Source of the DNA: JACTOJ01 sp032335695
Lineage (GTDB): Bacteria; Bacillota; Clostridia; Clostridiales; Clostridiaceae
Direction of reading: 5' to 3'
Length of the DNA stretch: 64,000 nt
Assembly: GCF_032335695.1 (NCBI RefSeq)
Contig: NZ_JACTOJ010000011.1
Location: 69,536-133,535 of the forward strand
Both the position numbers and the translations under genes were made by a program. Under the pieces are notes generated by a model. It was given only the letters and a program-made list of their open reading frames with translations, was not told the origin of the DNA and did not search any database. Positions 15,437 through 22,350 of the stretch are shown here, piece after piece (position 1 is the stretch's first letter; the number at the start of each line of letters is the position of its first letter).

Positions 15437-16428
15437 TGAATATTGTCATTCGAAATTTAGATGAAATAACAGACAGCAGAGAGTTGCTTGAAGCAAGACC
15501 TCATAGGTTTACTAGTACCTTTGCCTATATATTAATTGCAATATTTATTTCTGCTTTGCTTTGGGCTTACTTTGGTAAAATTGATATAGTTGTGAGTACA
15601 AATGGAGTTGTAAAATCAGATGAAAAAGCTAGTTCTGTTATCAATGAAGTGGATGGCAAAGTTAATAATATCAGGTTTAAAGATGGCCAAAAGGTAAAAA
15701 AGGGAGATGTGCTATATACTTTAGAATGTAAGGATTTTATTGCAGAAAAAAATAATTATGAAGAACAGTTAAAAGCTTTGCAGCTAGAAATAAGTGAGAT
15801 AGATAAGCTTATAAATTCTGTAGCAGAAAATAAAAGTTATTTTGATAGTAATATACAAGATAAAAAAGAATATTTACAATATACCACTACTATTGAAAAT
15901 CTATTATCAATTCGAAAGCAGTATGAAGAAAAACAAGATGAACTAGAAAAAGATATAGCTAATTTGCAGACGAACATTGATGAAAGTACTGTCAAAGCTT
16001 CAATAGATGGTATAGTTAGTGTAAAAAATGATATATCCATAGATCAGGTTATAAAAAATGGCCAGGAAATTTTAATTATTATACCTCAGAATAGTTCACA
16101 ATATAAGGTTCAGTTATATGTATCTGATAAGGACATTGCAGCTATGAAGCCTGGGAAGACAATAAAATATCATTTTCAAGCGCTGCCTTATAAGGAATAT
16201 GGAGAGCTTAAAGGGAAAATAACAGATGTGTCAGTAGAATCTTCTGTTGATGAGAAATCAGGGACAAGCTATTATTTGGCAGAAGCAACAATTGAGAATA
16301 AACCTTTAGTTAGTTATAAAGGTGAAAAAGGTGAACTTAAGTTAGGAATGGCTTGTGAAGCTCAGGTTATTACTGAGCGGAAGAAGATACTGTCTTATCT
16401 GCTTGAAAAGGTAAATCTAATAAATTGA
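15436..16428 (+). CDS. HlyD-family accessory protein for peptide export
   Basis: 330 residues; the start ATG 15436 overlaps the exporter stop (TGATG) and follows GAGGAG at 7 bp. One transmembrane segment (about 25-48), then an outer beta-barrel/lipoyl half (D-G-x-V-x-x-I-x-F-K-D-G-Q-x-V-K-K-G-D-V-L-Y), a coiled coil of about 80 residues rich in Glu/Lys/Leu, and the second lipoyl half (S-T-V-K-A-S-I-D-G-I-V). In Gram-positive bacteriocin systems these membrane-fusion-like proteins assist the peptidase transporter. Tight coupling to the exporter indicates a shared job. Confidence 0.88.
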   Translation: MNIVIRNLDEITDSRELLEARPHRFTSTFAYILIAIFISALLWAYFGKIDIVVSTNGVVKSDEKASSVINEVDGKVNNIRFKDGQKVKKGDVLYTLECKDFIAEKNNYEEQLKALQLEISEIDKLINSVAENKSYFDSNIQDKKEYLQYTTTIENLLSIRKQYEEKQDELEKDIANLQTNIDESTVKASIDGIVSVKNDISIDQVIKNGQEILIIIPQNSSQYKVQLYVSDKDIAAMKPGKTIKYHFQALPYKEYGELKGKITDVSVESSVDEKSGTSYYLAEATIENKPLVSYKGEKGELKLGMACEAQVITERKKILSYLLEKVNLIN

Positions 16429-16458
16429 AAGCTATATTCACAATAGTATTTTTATGAG

Positions 16459-16476
16459 AACTTTCGGCCGAAAGTT
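16459..16476. promoter_or_regulatory. Perfect GC-centred palindrome before the precursor gene
   Basis: AACTTTCGGCCGAAAGTT, 18 bp with no loop, is followed by AAATTATTTTT and then the strong ribosome site of the precursor. It could be a weak terminator or mRNA-stabilising hairpin separating exporter from precursor dosage, or a protein-binding site. The GC-rich core is unusual in this DNA. Confidence 0.5.
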
Positions 16477-16504
16477 AAATTATTTTTAGGTGGGGGGTGA
16501 GAAA

Positions 16505-16666
16505 ATGATTAATGAAAGAATATTATCAGATGAGGAATTATTAGACATAACAGGAGGAACTGCTTTTGCTGCTACAGCAATTTTAAGTTCTGCCGATGCT
16601 ACTGGTACATTGGTTTGCTATGGATATGAACCAACACCAGGAACAAATCCTGTAAGAACTGCTTAA
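16505..16666 (+). CDS. RiPP precursor peptide with double-glycine leader
   Basis: 53 residues, ATG 16505 after the very strong site GTGGGGGGTGAG. The leader is acidic and ends L-S-D-E-E-L-L-D-I-T-G-G, a classic C39 cleavage motif with Leu/Ile spacing; cleavage after Gly18 would free a 35-residue core. The core starts with a small hydrophobic Ala/Thr stretch (TAFAATAILSSADATG), has a single Cys (residue 38) in L-V-C-Y-G-Y, and ends with a Pro/Thr/Gly tail. With only one Cys, several sulfur-to-alpha-carbon links are impossible. Lies between the exporter pair and a radical SAM enzyme, as a substrate should. Confidence 0.8.
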   Translation: MINERILSDEELLDITGGTAFAATAILSSADATGTLVCYGYEPTPGTNPVRTA

Positions 16667-16713
16667 AAAATAGAAATCATAAAAATTCGGCCTTTAAATA
16701 TTACAGATTAATT

Positions 16714-16745
16714 GATATGGAATAACTTGTATAAGTTATTCCATA
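16714..16745 (+). promoter_or_regulatory. 14-bp perfect hairpin between precursor and maturase
   Basis: ATATGGAATAACTT pairs perfectly with AAGTTATTCCATAT around a 4-base loop. No U run follows; instead a TATTATAAGGAGG ribosome site comes next. It probably protects or attenuates the upstream precursor message so that precursor exceeds enzyme. Confidence 0.55.
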
Positions 16746-16767
16746 TTATTATAAGGAGGATTAGAAA

Positions 16768-18291
16768 ATGAAGTATAAACCAATTACAGCGGTATGGGAA
16801 ATAACCATGGGATGTAACCTTAGATGTAAGCACTGCGGTTCCAGCTGTGAAGGTCCAATGGAAGGAGAACTAACCACAGAAGAAGCATTAAAGTTATGTG
16901 ATGATTTAGGGCAGCTTGAATTTAAATGGATTACCCTATCAGGTGGGGAACCTACCACAAGAAAAGATTGGCATTTAATAGCAAAAAGACTTTGTGAAAA
17001 TAATATAATCCCCAATATGATTACAAATGGCTGGTTATTAAATGAAGAAATAATTGATAAAGCAGTTGAAGCAGGCATTAATACTATTGCAATAAGCATT
17101 GATGGCTTGGAAAATACACATGATTTAATAAGAAAGCCAGGTTCATTTAAAAAAGATATGGCAGCTTTTGATTTGTTAAAAAATAAAAATATAAATTATG
17201 GTGCAATAACTACTATAAATAGTATAAATATAAAGGAATTGGAGGAATTAAAAGCAATTCTTATAGAAAAAGGCTTAATGAGCTGGCAGCTGCAATTAGG
17301 ACTGCCTATGGGAAATCTTGCAAAGAATATAGAGCTGGTAGCTAAGCCTTCAGATGTTGATATTTTAATAGATTTTGCTCATAGAGCAATGCTTGAAGGT
17401 AAAATTCAAATTAATTTGGGCGATTGTGTAGGTTATTATAATTTAAAGGAAATTCAAGTTAGGAATCATAATAAGAAAACTGAACAATATCAATGGAATG
17501 GCTGCGGTGCAGGCAGATGCAATCTTGGAATTTTGCATAATGGAGATATTGTTGGATGTACCTCTATAAGAAGCAGGGAATTTATAGAAGGAAATATCAA
17601 AGAGATACCTATCAAAGAAATCTGGGAAAATCCAGATAGCTTTAGCTGGAATAGGAGTATGAAAAAGGAACAGCTAAATGGTTTGTGTAAGATATGTAAA
17701 TATGGCTCAAGCTGCCGTGGAGGGTGCTCTAATGCCAAATTAACTACTGGTGGAAGTATACATGCTGAGAACAAGTTTTGTTCCTATAACTTTGCCTTAA
17801 GCAGAGCAAAGCGTCAATTTGATAAAATAGAATCTATAGAGGAATTGAATTTTAAAGGTAAAAAATTTATTGAAAAAGGAAATTTACAACTAGCAGAGCT
17901 GGCATTGGCAAAAGCAGCAGAAATAGATTGTGAAAATGAAGAAAGCTTAAAGCTTTTAGGTTATTCAGAATTTATGCTTACAAATTACGATGAATCAAAA
18001 CTGGTAAATGAAAAGCTTCTTTCCATGAATCCAGAAGATGCATATGCCAATAAGGGCATGGGCTTATGCCTCTGCAAATTAGGAGAAGTGGATGAAGGAA
18101 TAGCGTATCTTAGAAAAGCTATAGCTCTTACTGATGAAAATTTCTTGGATCCCTATTATGATCTTGCAATCACACTTTTAGAAAACAATAGAAAACAAGA
18201 AGCTATCGACGTGATTGAAGAAGCAAAAGAAAAGTTTAAAGGCTTCGAAAAACTAAGTAAAATGTTTTACGAAACCGCTCAGATTCAGTAG
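16768..18291 (+). CDS. Radical SAM/SPASM peptide maturase with C-terminal TPR domain
   Basis: 507 residues. Radical SAM core (1-200) with Cys16-x3-Cys20-x2-Cys23 (M-G-C-N-L-R-C-K-H-C) and the SAM-binding S-G-G-E-P-T. The SPASM region (about 245-345) has C-G-A-G-R-C-N-L, G-C-T-S-I-R-S, G-N-I-K and the final C-K-I-C-K-Y-G-S-S-C-R-G-G-C, enough for two auxiliary Fe-S clusters. Residues about 355-505 form TPR repeats (A-L-A-K-A-A-E-I-D, N-P-E-D-A-Y-A-N-K-G-M-G-L), a possible substrate or partner platform. No PqqD-like domain is evident, unlike the second maturase here. Expected to modify the 53-aa precursor; the chemistry cannot be read from sequence. Confidence 0.88.
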   Translation: MKYKPITAVWEITMGCNLRCKHCGSSCEGPMEGELTTEEALKLCDDLGQLEFKWITLSGGEPTTRKDWHLIAKRLCENNIIPNMITNGWLLNEEIIDKAVEAGINTIAISIDGLENTHDLIRKPGSFKKDMAAFDLLKNKNINYGAITTINSINIKELEELKAILIEKGLMSWQLQLGLPMGNLAKNIELVAKPSDVDILIDFAHRAMLEGKIQINLGDCVGYYNLKEIQVRNHNKKTEQYQWNGCGAGRCNLGILHNGDIVGCTSIRSREFIEGNIKEIPIKEIWENPDSFSWNRSMKKEQLNGLCKICKYGSSCRGGCSNAKLTTGGSIHAENKFCSYNFALSRAKRQFDKIESIEELNFKGKKFIEKGNLQLAELALAKAAEIDCENEESLKLLGYSEFMLTNYDESKLVNEKLLSMNPEDAYANKGMGLCLCKLGEVDEGIAYLRKAIALTDENFLDPYYDLAITLLENNRKQEAIDVIEEAKEKFKGFEKLSKMFYETAQIQ

Positions 18292-18300
18292 GCATTATTA

Positions 18301-18336
18301 AAAATCCTCTATATCAGAAAAGATGAAGAGGATTTT
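18301..18336. terminator. Bidirectional terminator between the two RiPP systems
   Basis: AAAATCCTCT pairs with AGAGGATTTT around a 16-base loop, with T-rich DNA on both sides. It serves both convergent radical SAM genes. Confidence 0.7.
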
Positions 18337-18355
18337 CTTATTTTCAAAGCTACCT

Positions 18356-19834
18356 CTAGGATAATTGTGTTTGAAGAAATAATTTTTGTATATTAATTTG
18401 TTTACAATTATCCTTAATCTTATTTTTGTTAATATTACAAGGACCCAGTTCGTTTGTACATAGAAATCTTAATTCGCATTTTGAACATTTTTTGTTCTCT
18501 ATATCATTTATAGGCAACTTAGCACGAATTTCTTTAAAGATTTCATTTTCAAACATATTAGCTAAAGTATCATTAAATACATTTCCAATCTTATATTTTC
18601 CTTCCTCAAAACATTGACATGGAAATACATCGCCATTGCCAGCAATATAAAATGATGGATTGCAGCTGAGCAGATTTGGAGATTTTGGTGGAAGAAGCCT
18701 GCCGCCATGAGCCAATGAGAAAATATTTATTTTACCATTAATTCTTTTCAGGCTATTAGCTGACTTGTTGGTGCTTTCATTGACAGCCTCTACATAGCTG
18801 GCTCTTAAACTTTGCGCTGTACTTGAGACATACTCTTCTTCTGTTACTGAAAGCAGGTCATTAGCTTTAATATCATCTATTTTTTCAAATTGAGTCATTG
18901 CCCAAGATACTTCACAATCCTTTAAAATATTATTTACCGCCGCAACTAATTTATCTAAAGAATTAATATTTATTGCTGATACTATAGGTTTTATAACTAC
19001 AGTCATCCTTTTTTTCTTTAAAGAAAATTCATTTACTCTTTCAAGTGCTGCATAAATATTTTTATCAACATCTATATTTGACTTTCCCCACAAAAGCTGA
19101 AGCTCTTTTTCAATAACACTATCAAGGCTTATAGTGAAGCTGTCAACATATTCAAATAACCTATCTATATCAATGGAATTTAGAAGAGTACCATTAGTTA
19201 TGAAATGAGGATCCAAGCCTATATTCTTTGCCTCTCTGCAGATTTCAATAAATTCATTATTCAAGGTGGGTTCTCCGCCAGTAAAAATAACTTTAGAGCC
19301 ATTCATGCTTTTAAATTCCTTTAATACATCAATAATTTTATCCTTTGATATCATTAAGCTTGAATTGTTATTTAGCCTTATATTTCTTTCTTTTTTATTA
19401 ATGCAGTAAAGGCAATTTAAATTGCATTTATCTGTGAGACTTATATAAATATCTCTAAAAGGATATCTATCCACTGTGCTTATATCACAGCTTTTGCTCA
19501 TCCAGCTTGCTTCTTTAGGAGTTTTATTGAAGGATAAGAAACCACTTGTGATCAATTGTTCTACAAAGGGGAGAACATCTTCATTAAATATAGAATCATT
19601 GATTGAAAATTTATCAATTAGATTTTTCTTAACTATCTCCAAGTTACTGCTATTATGTATTTCATTATATATTGAAACTCCTATTTCATCTAAAGCTATC
19701 CAGTAATGGATGGAAGGATTAAATAAAACATATTTGTTCTGATGATTTTCTATAATATCTTCATAATTATCTACTTTATATAAATAATTAGTGTAATTAT
19801 CAAATAAGTTGTTTTTTTCATTAACTTTTTCCAT
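18356..19834 (-). CDS. Radical SAM/SPASM maturase with N-terminal PqqD-like (RRE) domain
   Basis: 492 residues. The first ~105 form a PqqD/RRE-like winged helix (Y-V-L-F-N-P-S-I-H-Y-W-I-A-L-D-E-I-G-V-S-I-Y), the element that binds RiPP leaders. The radical SAM core follows with Cys137-x3-Cys141-x2-Cys144 and F-T-G-G-E-P-T. The SPASM domain holds L-L-S-C-N-P-S-F-Y-I-A-G-N-G-D-V-F-P-C-Q-C-F, G-N-V-F, and C-S-K-C-E-L-R-F-L-C-x5-C. It follows three precursor genes on the same strand, so these are its likely substrates. Those cores lack Cys, so thioether (sactionine) formation is excluded and carbon-carbon or other links, or epimerisation, are more likely. Confidence 0.9.
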   Translation of the reverse strand: MEKVNEKNNLFDNYTNYLYKVDNYEDIIENHQNKYVLFNPSIHYWIALDEIGVSIYNEIHNSSNLEIVKKNLIDKFSINDSIFNEDVLPFVEQLITSGFLSFNKTPKEASWMSKSCDISTVDRYPFRDIYISLTDKCNLNCLYCINKKERNIRLNNNSSLMISKDKIIDVLKEFKSMNGSKVIFTGGEPTLNNEFIEICREAKNIGLDPHFITNGTLLNSIDIDRLFEYVDSFTISLDSVIEKELQLLWGKSNIDVDKNIYAALERVNEFSLKKKRMTVVIKPIVSAININSLDKLVAAVNNILKDCEVSWAMTQFEKIDDIKANDLLSVTEEEYVSSTAQSLRASYVEAVNESTNKSANSLKRINGKINIFSLAHGGRLLPPKSPNLLSCNPSFYIAGNGDVFPCQCFEEGKYKIGNVFNDTLANMFENEIFKEIRAKLPINDIENKKCSKCELRFLCTNELGPCNINKNKIKDNCKQINIQKLFLQTQLS

Positions 19835-19913
19835 AAATAAACACCTTCTTATAAAATCATAATAGAAGTAGACTCAATTCAAGTAATTAAAAGGTTATAT
19901 ATTATTGATTTAA

Positions 19914-20102
19914 TTATTCTTTAAAATTAAAGGTCTCAGAAACTCGTCCAGGTGGCCTAGTTGGTGGAATTGTTTGTATTAAATCAGTAGAAACCAAATT
20001 ACTAATGGAACCTCCGTTAGTTTCAATAGCTTCACCTTCTAAGATTTCTTTTAAATTAGATTTTTTAAAGTCGGGCAATTCTATTGATGGCTTTTTCCAC
20101 AT
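19914..20102 (-). CDS. RiPP precursor peptide 3 of the tandem array
   Basis: 62 residues from ATG 20102, preceded by GGAGGTGATAAA. It opens M-W-K-K-P-S-I-E-L-P-D-F-K-K-S-N-L-K-E-I like its two sisters and the leader ends E-T-N-G-G (30-31). The core has the shared P-P-T-R-P-P-G-R-V block and an aromatic tail T-F-N-F. The leader is the most diverged of the three (E-G-E-A-I-E versus E-K-E-S-L-D). No Cys. It lies 79 bp upstream of the PqqD-radical SAM gene, so all are probably co-transcribed. Confidence 0.85.
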   Translation of the reverse strand: MWKKPSIELPDFKKSNLKEILEGEAIETNGGSISNLVSTDLIQTIPPTRPPGRVSETFNFKE

Positions 20103-20127
20103 TTTATCACCTCCAGTTTTGTTAATC

Positions 20128-20316
20128 TTATTCGAAGTCAAATGCTGGGTAACTGATTATTCCAGGTGGTCGAGTTGGTGTAGATATTGAGCTTAAATCC
20201 ACATTCAATAAATTAACAGAAGCACCTCCATTTGTATCAAGAGATTCCTTTTCTAAAAGCTCTTCTAAATTTGATTTATTGAAATCAGGCAATTCTATTG
20301 ATGGCTTTTTCCACAT
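20128..20316 (-). CDS. RiPP precursor peptide 2 of the tandem array
   Basis: 62 residues from ATG 20316 (GGAGGTGATAAT ribosome site). The leader is identical to that of peptide 1 except Leu for Met at position 9, and ends L-D-T-N-G-G. The core holds S-T-P-T-R-P-P-G-I-I-S and ends P-A-F-D-F-E. No Cys, Lys or His in the core. Leader identity at both protein and DNA level indicates recent duplication while the core has diverged, the usual pattern for RiPP precursor arrays. Confidence 0.87.
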   Translation of the reverse strand: MWKKPSIELPDFNKSNLEELLEKESLDTNGGASVNLLNVDLSSISTPTRPPGIISYPAFDFE

Positions 20317-20336
20317 TATTATCACCTCCGATTTTG

Positions 20337-20531
20337 TTAATTTTGGTTGAAGTCAAAGGGTGGGTCACTAACATATCCAGGTGTTCGAGTTATTGTAGAT
20401 ATTGAATCTAAATTAATATTTGATGAATTGGCAGAAGCACCTCCGTTTGTATCAAGAGATTCCTTCTCTAAAAGCTCTTCTAAATTTGATTTATTGAAAT
20501 CGGGCATTTCTATTGATGGCTTTTTCCACAT
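20337..20531 (-). CDS. RiPP precursor peptide 1 of the tandem array
   Basis: 64 residues from ATG 20531 with a GGGAGGTGATAAA ribosome site; first gene of the operon. Leader as in peptide 2, ending L-D-T-N-G-G. In the core the shared block reads S-T-I-T-R-T-P-G-Y-V-S and the tail P-P-F-D-F-N-Q-N. Constant features across the three cores are Thr-Arg-x-Pro-Gly, a hydrophobic pair with Ser nearby, and Phe-(Asp/Asn)-Phe near the C-terminus. Gly-Gly cleavage would free a 33-residue core. No cysteine, so it is not a sactipeptide, ranthipeptide or lanthipeptide. Confidence 0.87.
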   Translation of the reverse strand: MWKKPSIEMPDFNKSNLEELLEKESLDTNGGASANSSNINLDSISTITRTPGYVSDPPFDFNQN

Positions 20532-20581
20532 TTTATCACCTCCCACTACTTAATATTACTTGAATTGAACTACTACTTAAT

Positions 20582-20610
20582 ATTATACCAAAAATTTACA
20601 ATAATGTAAA
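20582..20610 (-). promoter_or_regulatory. Promoter of the RiPP precursor array
   Basis: On the minus strand, TTTACA (20610-20605), 17-bp spacer, TATAAT (20587-20582). The -35 and the start of the spacer form the inverted repeat TTTACA-ttat-TGTAAA, a possible operator. Downstream, ACTACTTAATATTA occurs twice in the leader region (starting about 20545 and 20573). Confidence 0.72.
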
Positions 20611-20627
20611 ATAACATATTTAACGAA

Positions 20628-20660
20628 AAATAAAATAACCTGCCATTAAATAGCAGGTTA
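20628..20660 (-). terminator. Terminator of the VOC gene
   Basis: On the minus strand AACCTGC pairs with GCAGGTT around a 9-base loop and is followed by ATTTTATTTTT. It separates the VOC gene from the precursor-array promoter. Confidence 0.65.
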
Positions 20661-20678
20661 ACATAGAGTGCTTATTAT

Positions 20679-20728
20679 TTTGGTTCTGTTTTAAATCAAT
20701 GTTGATTTTTATGTTTATTTAAAACATC
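20679..20728 (-). repeat. Intergenic hairpin repeat, copy B
   Basis: Minus strand: GATGTTTTAAATAAACA, then TAAAAATCAACATTGA, then TTTAAAACAGAACCAAA. It is nearly the same over its whole length as the + strand copy at 4317-4367. Lies just after the VOC stop codon. Confidence 0.65.
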
Positions 20729-20730
20729 CC

Positions 20731-21114
20731 CTATTTTTCGTAAAGTTCTAAGGGAAGACCATCAGGGTCACTAAAAAATGTAAACTTTTTATTAGTAATC
20801 TCATCAGTTCTTATTTCTTCTACCTCTACAGCTTTTTCCTTAAGTTCGCTTACAGCGGCTTTTATATCATCAACCTCAAAGGCAAGATGTCTAAGACCAG
20901 CAGCTTCAGGATAACTAGGCCTTTTAGGAGGAGAAGGAAAAGAAAACAATTCTATTTGGCAATCTCCAAGGATTAAATCTAATTTATAAGAATTGCGTGT
21001 AGCCCTATACACTTCATTTATCACATTAAAACCTAGTATCTCTGTATAAAAAAATTTAGACTTTTCATAATTTGAACATATTATTGCTGCGTGATGAGTT
21101 CTATTAATTTTCAT
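20731..21114 (-). CDS. VOC superfamily (glyoxalase/YaeR-like) metalloprotein
   Basis: 127 residues, one glyoxalase I-like domain of two beta-alpha-beta-beta-beta modules. The four metal ligands are visible: His in R-T-H-H-A-A-I-I, Glu in C-Q-I-E-L-F-S-F, His in G-L-R-H-L-A-F-E-V-D-D, and Glu in D-P-D-G-L-P-L-E-L-Y-E. All ligands are present, so it is a metal-dependent VOC enzyme; the YaeR-like subgroup has no settled substrate. It lies between the RiPP array and the next radical SAM gene but has its own terminator, so a link to the peptides is not supported by sequence. Confidence 0.82.
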   Translation of the reverse strand: MKINRTHHAAIICSNYEKSKFFYTEILGFNVINEVYRATRNSYKLDLILGDCQIELFSFPSPPKRPSYPEAAGLRHLAFEVDDIKAAVSELKEKAVEVEEIRTDEITNKKFTFFSDPDGLPLELYEK

Positions 21115-21212
21115 TTAATCACTCCTTACGATATTGAACTATTTCATTATAATTATATAATAAGTATAAGGTTTTAATATGATGTGTCAAACCAAAAGAC
21201 AGGAGAAAGCAA

Positions 21213-22085
21213 ATGAAGAGATTTAAAAAAGTTTATATAGAAATAACTAATATATGCAACTTAAAGTGCGAGTTTTGTCCTCAAACTCAGAGAAAAGCAA
21301 ATACTATGGATAAGGAAACTTTTAAGCATATAGTGAAGGAAGTACAGCCATACACAGATCATATATATTTTCATGTGAAAGGGGAACCTTTGCTGCACCC
21401 ATACATAGAGGATTTTTTGGACATAAGCGAGGAAGCTGGACTAAAGGTTAATATAACAACTAACGGTACTTTACTAAAGAACGTGGGGACGAAACTCATA
21501 GGAAAACGGGCGCTAAGACAAATAAATATATCTCTTCACAGCTTTGATGCTAATGAAAAAAGCATAGATATAGAAGAATATATCAATGAAATAGTGAGCT
21601 TTTCAAAAGAAATAACAGAGAAAAGCGGTACTATTGCAGCTTTAAGATTGTGGAATTTAGATAAAAGCAATAAGATTAATTTAGCAAAAAACAAAAACAG
21701 GCATATACTTAATTTTATAGAGGAAGCTTTCAAACTAAATTATAATATAGAAGAAAAGTTTACTAATGAAAGAGGTCAGAAAATAGCTGAGAATATTTAT
21801 TTAAATCAGGATCATGAGTTTCAATGGCCAAGTCTTCAAGCTGATAGTTTTGGGGAAGAAGGATTCTGTCAAGGGCTTAAGCAGCAAATAGCTATTTTAA
21901 GTGAAGGAACTGTGGTGCCCTGCTGCCTAGATGGGGAAGGAGTTATAAATTTAGGAAATATAAAGGACACAGCTTTTAAGGAAATCATTGAAGGAGATAG
22001 GGCTAAAAAAATATTGGAGGGCTTTTCTAGAAGGAAAGTTGAGGAAGAACTTTGCAAAAGATGCGGCTTTAGGACACGCTTTTAA
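21213..22085 (+). CDS. Radical SAM/SPASM protein of unknown substrate
   Basis: 290 residues, shorter than the two peptide maturases upstream. Radical SAM motif Cys15-x3-Cys19-x2-Cys22 (N-I-C-N-L-K-C-E-F-C-P-Q-T), G-E-P-L in the SAM-binding loop (V-K-G-E-P-L-L-H-P), and T-T-N-G-T-L-L. The C-terminal auxiliary motif is abbreviated: F-C-x-G-L-K-Q-Q-I-A-I-L, V-V-P-C-C-L-D, G-N-I-K, then L-C-K-R-C-G-F-R-T-R-F at the end, suggesting one auxiliary cluster. AGGAG precedes the ATG. No precursor-like ORF with a double-glycine leader was found beside it, and a repeat pair follows. It may be unrelated to the RiPP island. Confidence 0.83.
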   Translation: MKRFKKVYIEITNICNLKCEFCPQTQRKANTMDKETFKHIVKEVQPYTDHIYFHVKGEPLLHPYIEDFLDISEEAGLKVNITTNGTLLKNVGTKLIGKRALRQINISLHSFDANEKSIDIEEYINEIVSFSKEITEKSGTIAALRLWNLDKSNKINLAKNKNRHILNFIEEAFKLNYNIEEKFTNERGQKIAENIYLNQDHEFQWPSLQADSFGEEGFCQGLKQQIAILSEGTVVPCCLDGEGVINLGNIKDTAFKEIIEGDRAKKILEGFSRRKVEEELCKRCGFRTRF

Positions 22086-22089
22086 AGTA

Positions 22090-22139
22090 AGCTATGCTTT
22101 AAGAGAATGCTGCTAAGGGCTTTGTCCCTTCTTGGCAAG
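22090..22139 (+). repeat. Intergenic repeat, copy E (diverged)
   Basis: GCTATGCTTTAAGAGAATGC and the following bases to GGCTTTG match copy D 170 bp downstream at 29 of 34 positions. Both copies are followed by TGGCAAG. Confidence 0.55.
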
Positions 22140-22258
22140 ATTGCATAGGGATAATTTAACTTTGGTGTAAGTATTGACTATAAAACAACTTTAAACTTAT
22201 AATTATTTTAATATAGGATTTTGTATGATTATTCAGAAAAATACCTGTATTAATAAAA

Positions 22259-22315
22259 GGCTATGTTTTAAAAGAATGTTGATAAAGGCTTTGATTGCTT
22301 TAAAACAGAGTCTAA
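22259..22315 (+). repeat. Intergenic hairpin repeat, copy D
   Basis: Starts GGCTATGTTTTAAA and ends CTTTAAAACAGAGTCTAA, the same ends as copy C (41498). It lies upstream of the PP2C-like gene, in a 265-bp gap that otherwise shows only AT-rich DNA. Confidence 0.6.
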
Positions 22316-22350
22316 TAAACAAGTGGCAAGTATTATTTTGATAAGGCGGG

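Noticed and set aside
20128..20531. Repeated DNA blocks about 200 bp apart that could suggest a CRISPR-like or satellite repeat
   Set aside because: The repeats are the leader-coding parts of three separate peptide genes, each with its own ribosome site. Spacing and frame fit duplicated genes.
18356..20531. Assignment of the peptide array to sactipeptides, ranthipeptides or Cys-rich clostridial peptides
   Set aside because: None of the three cores contains cysteine, which those classes require.
22086..22350. A small peptide gene after the third radical SAM gene
   Set aside because: The gap holds two diverged hairpin repeats and no frame with ribosome site and double-glycine leader.
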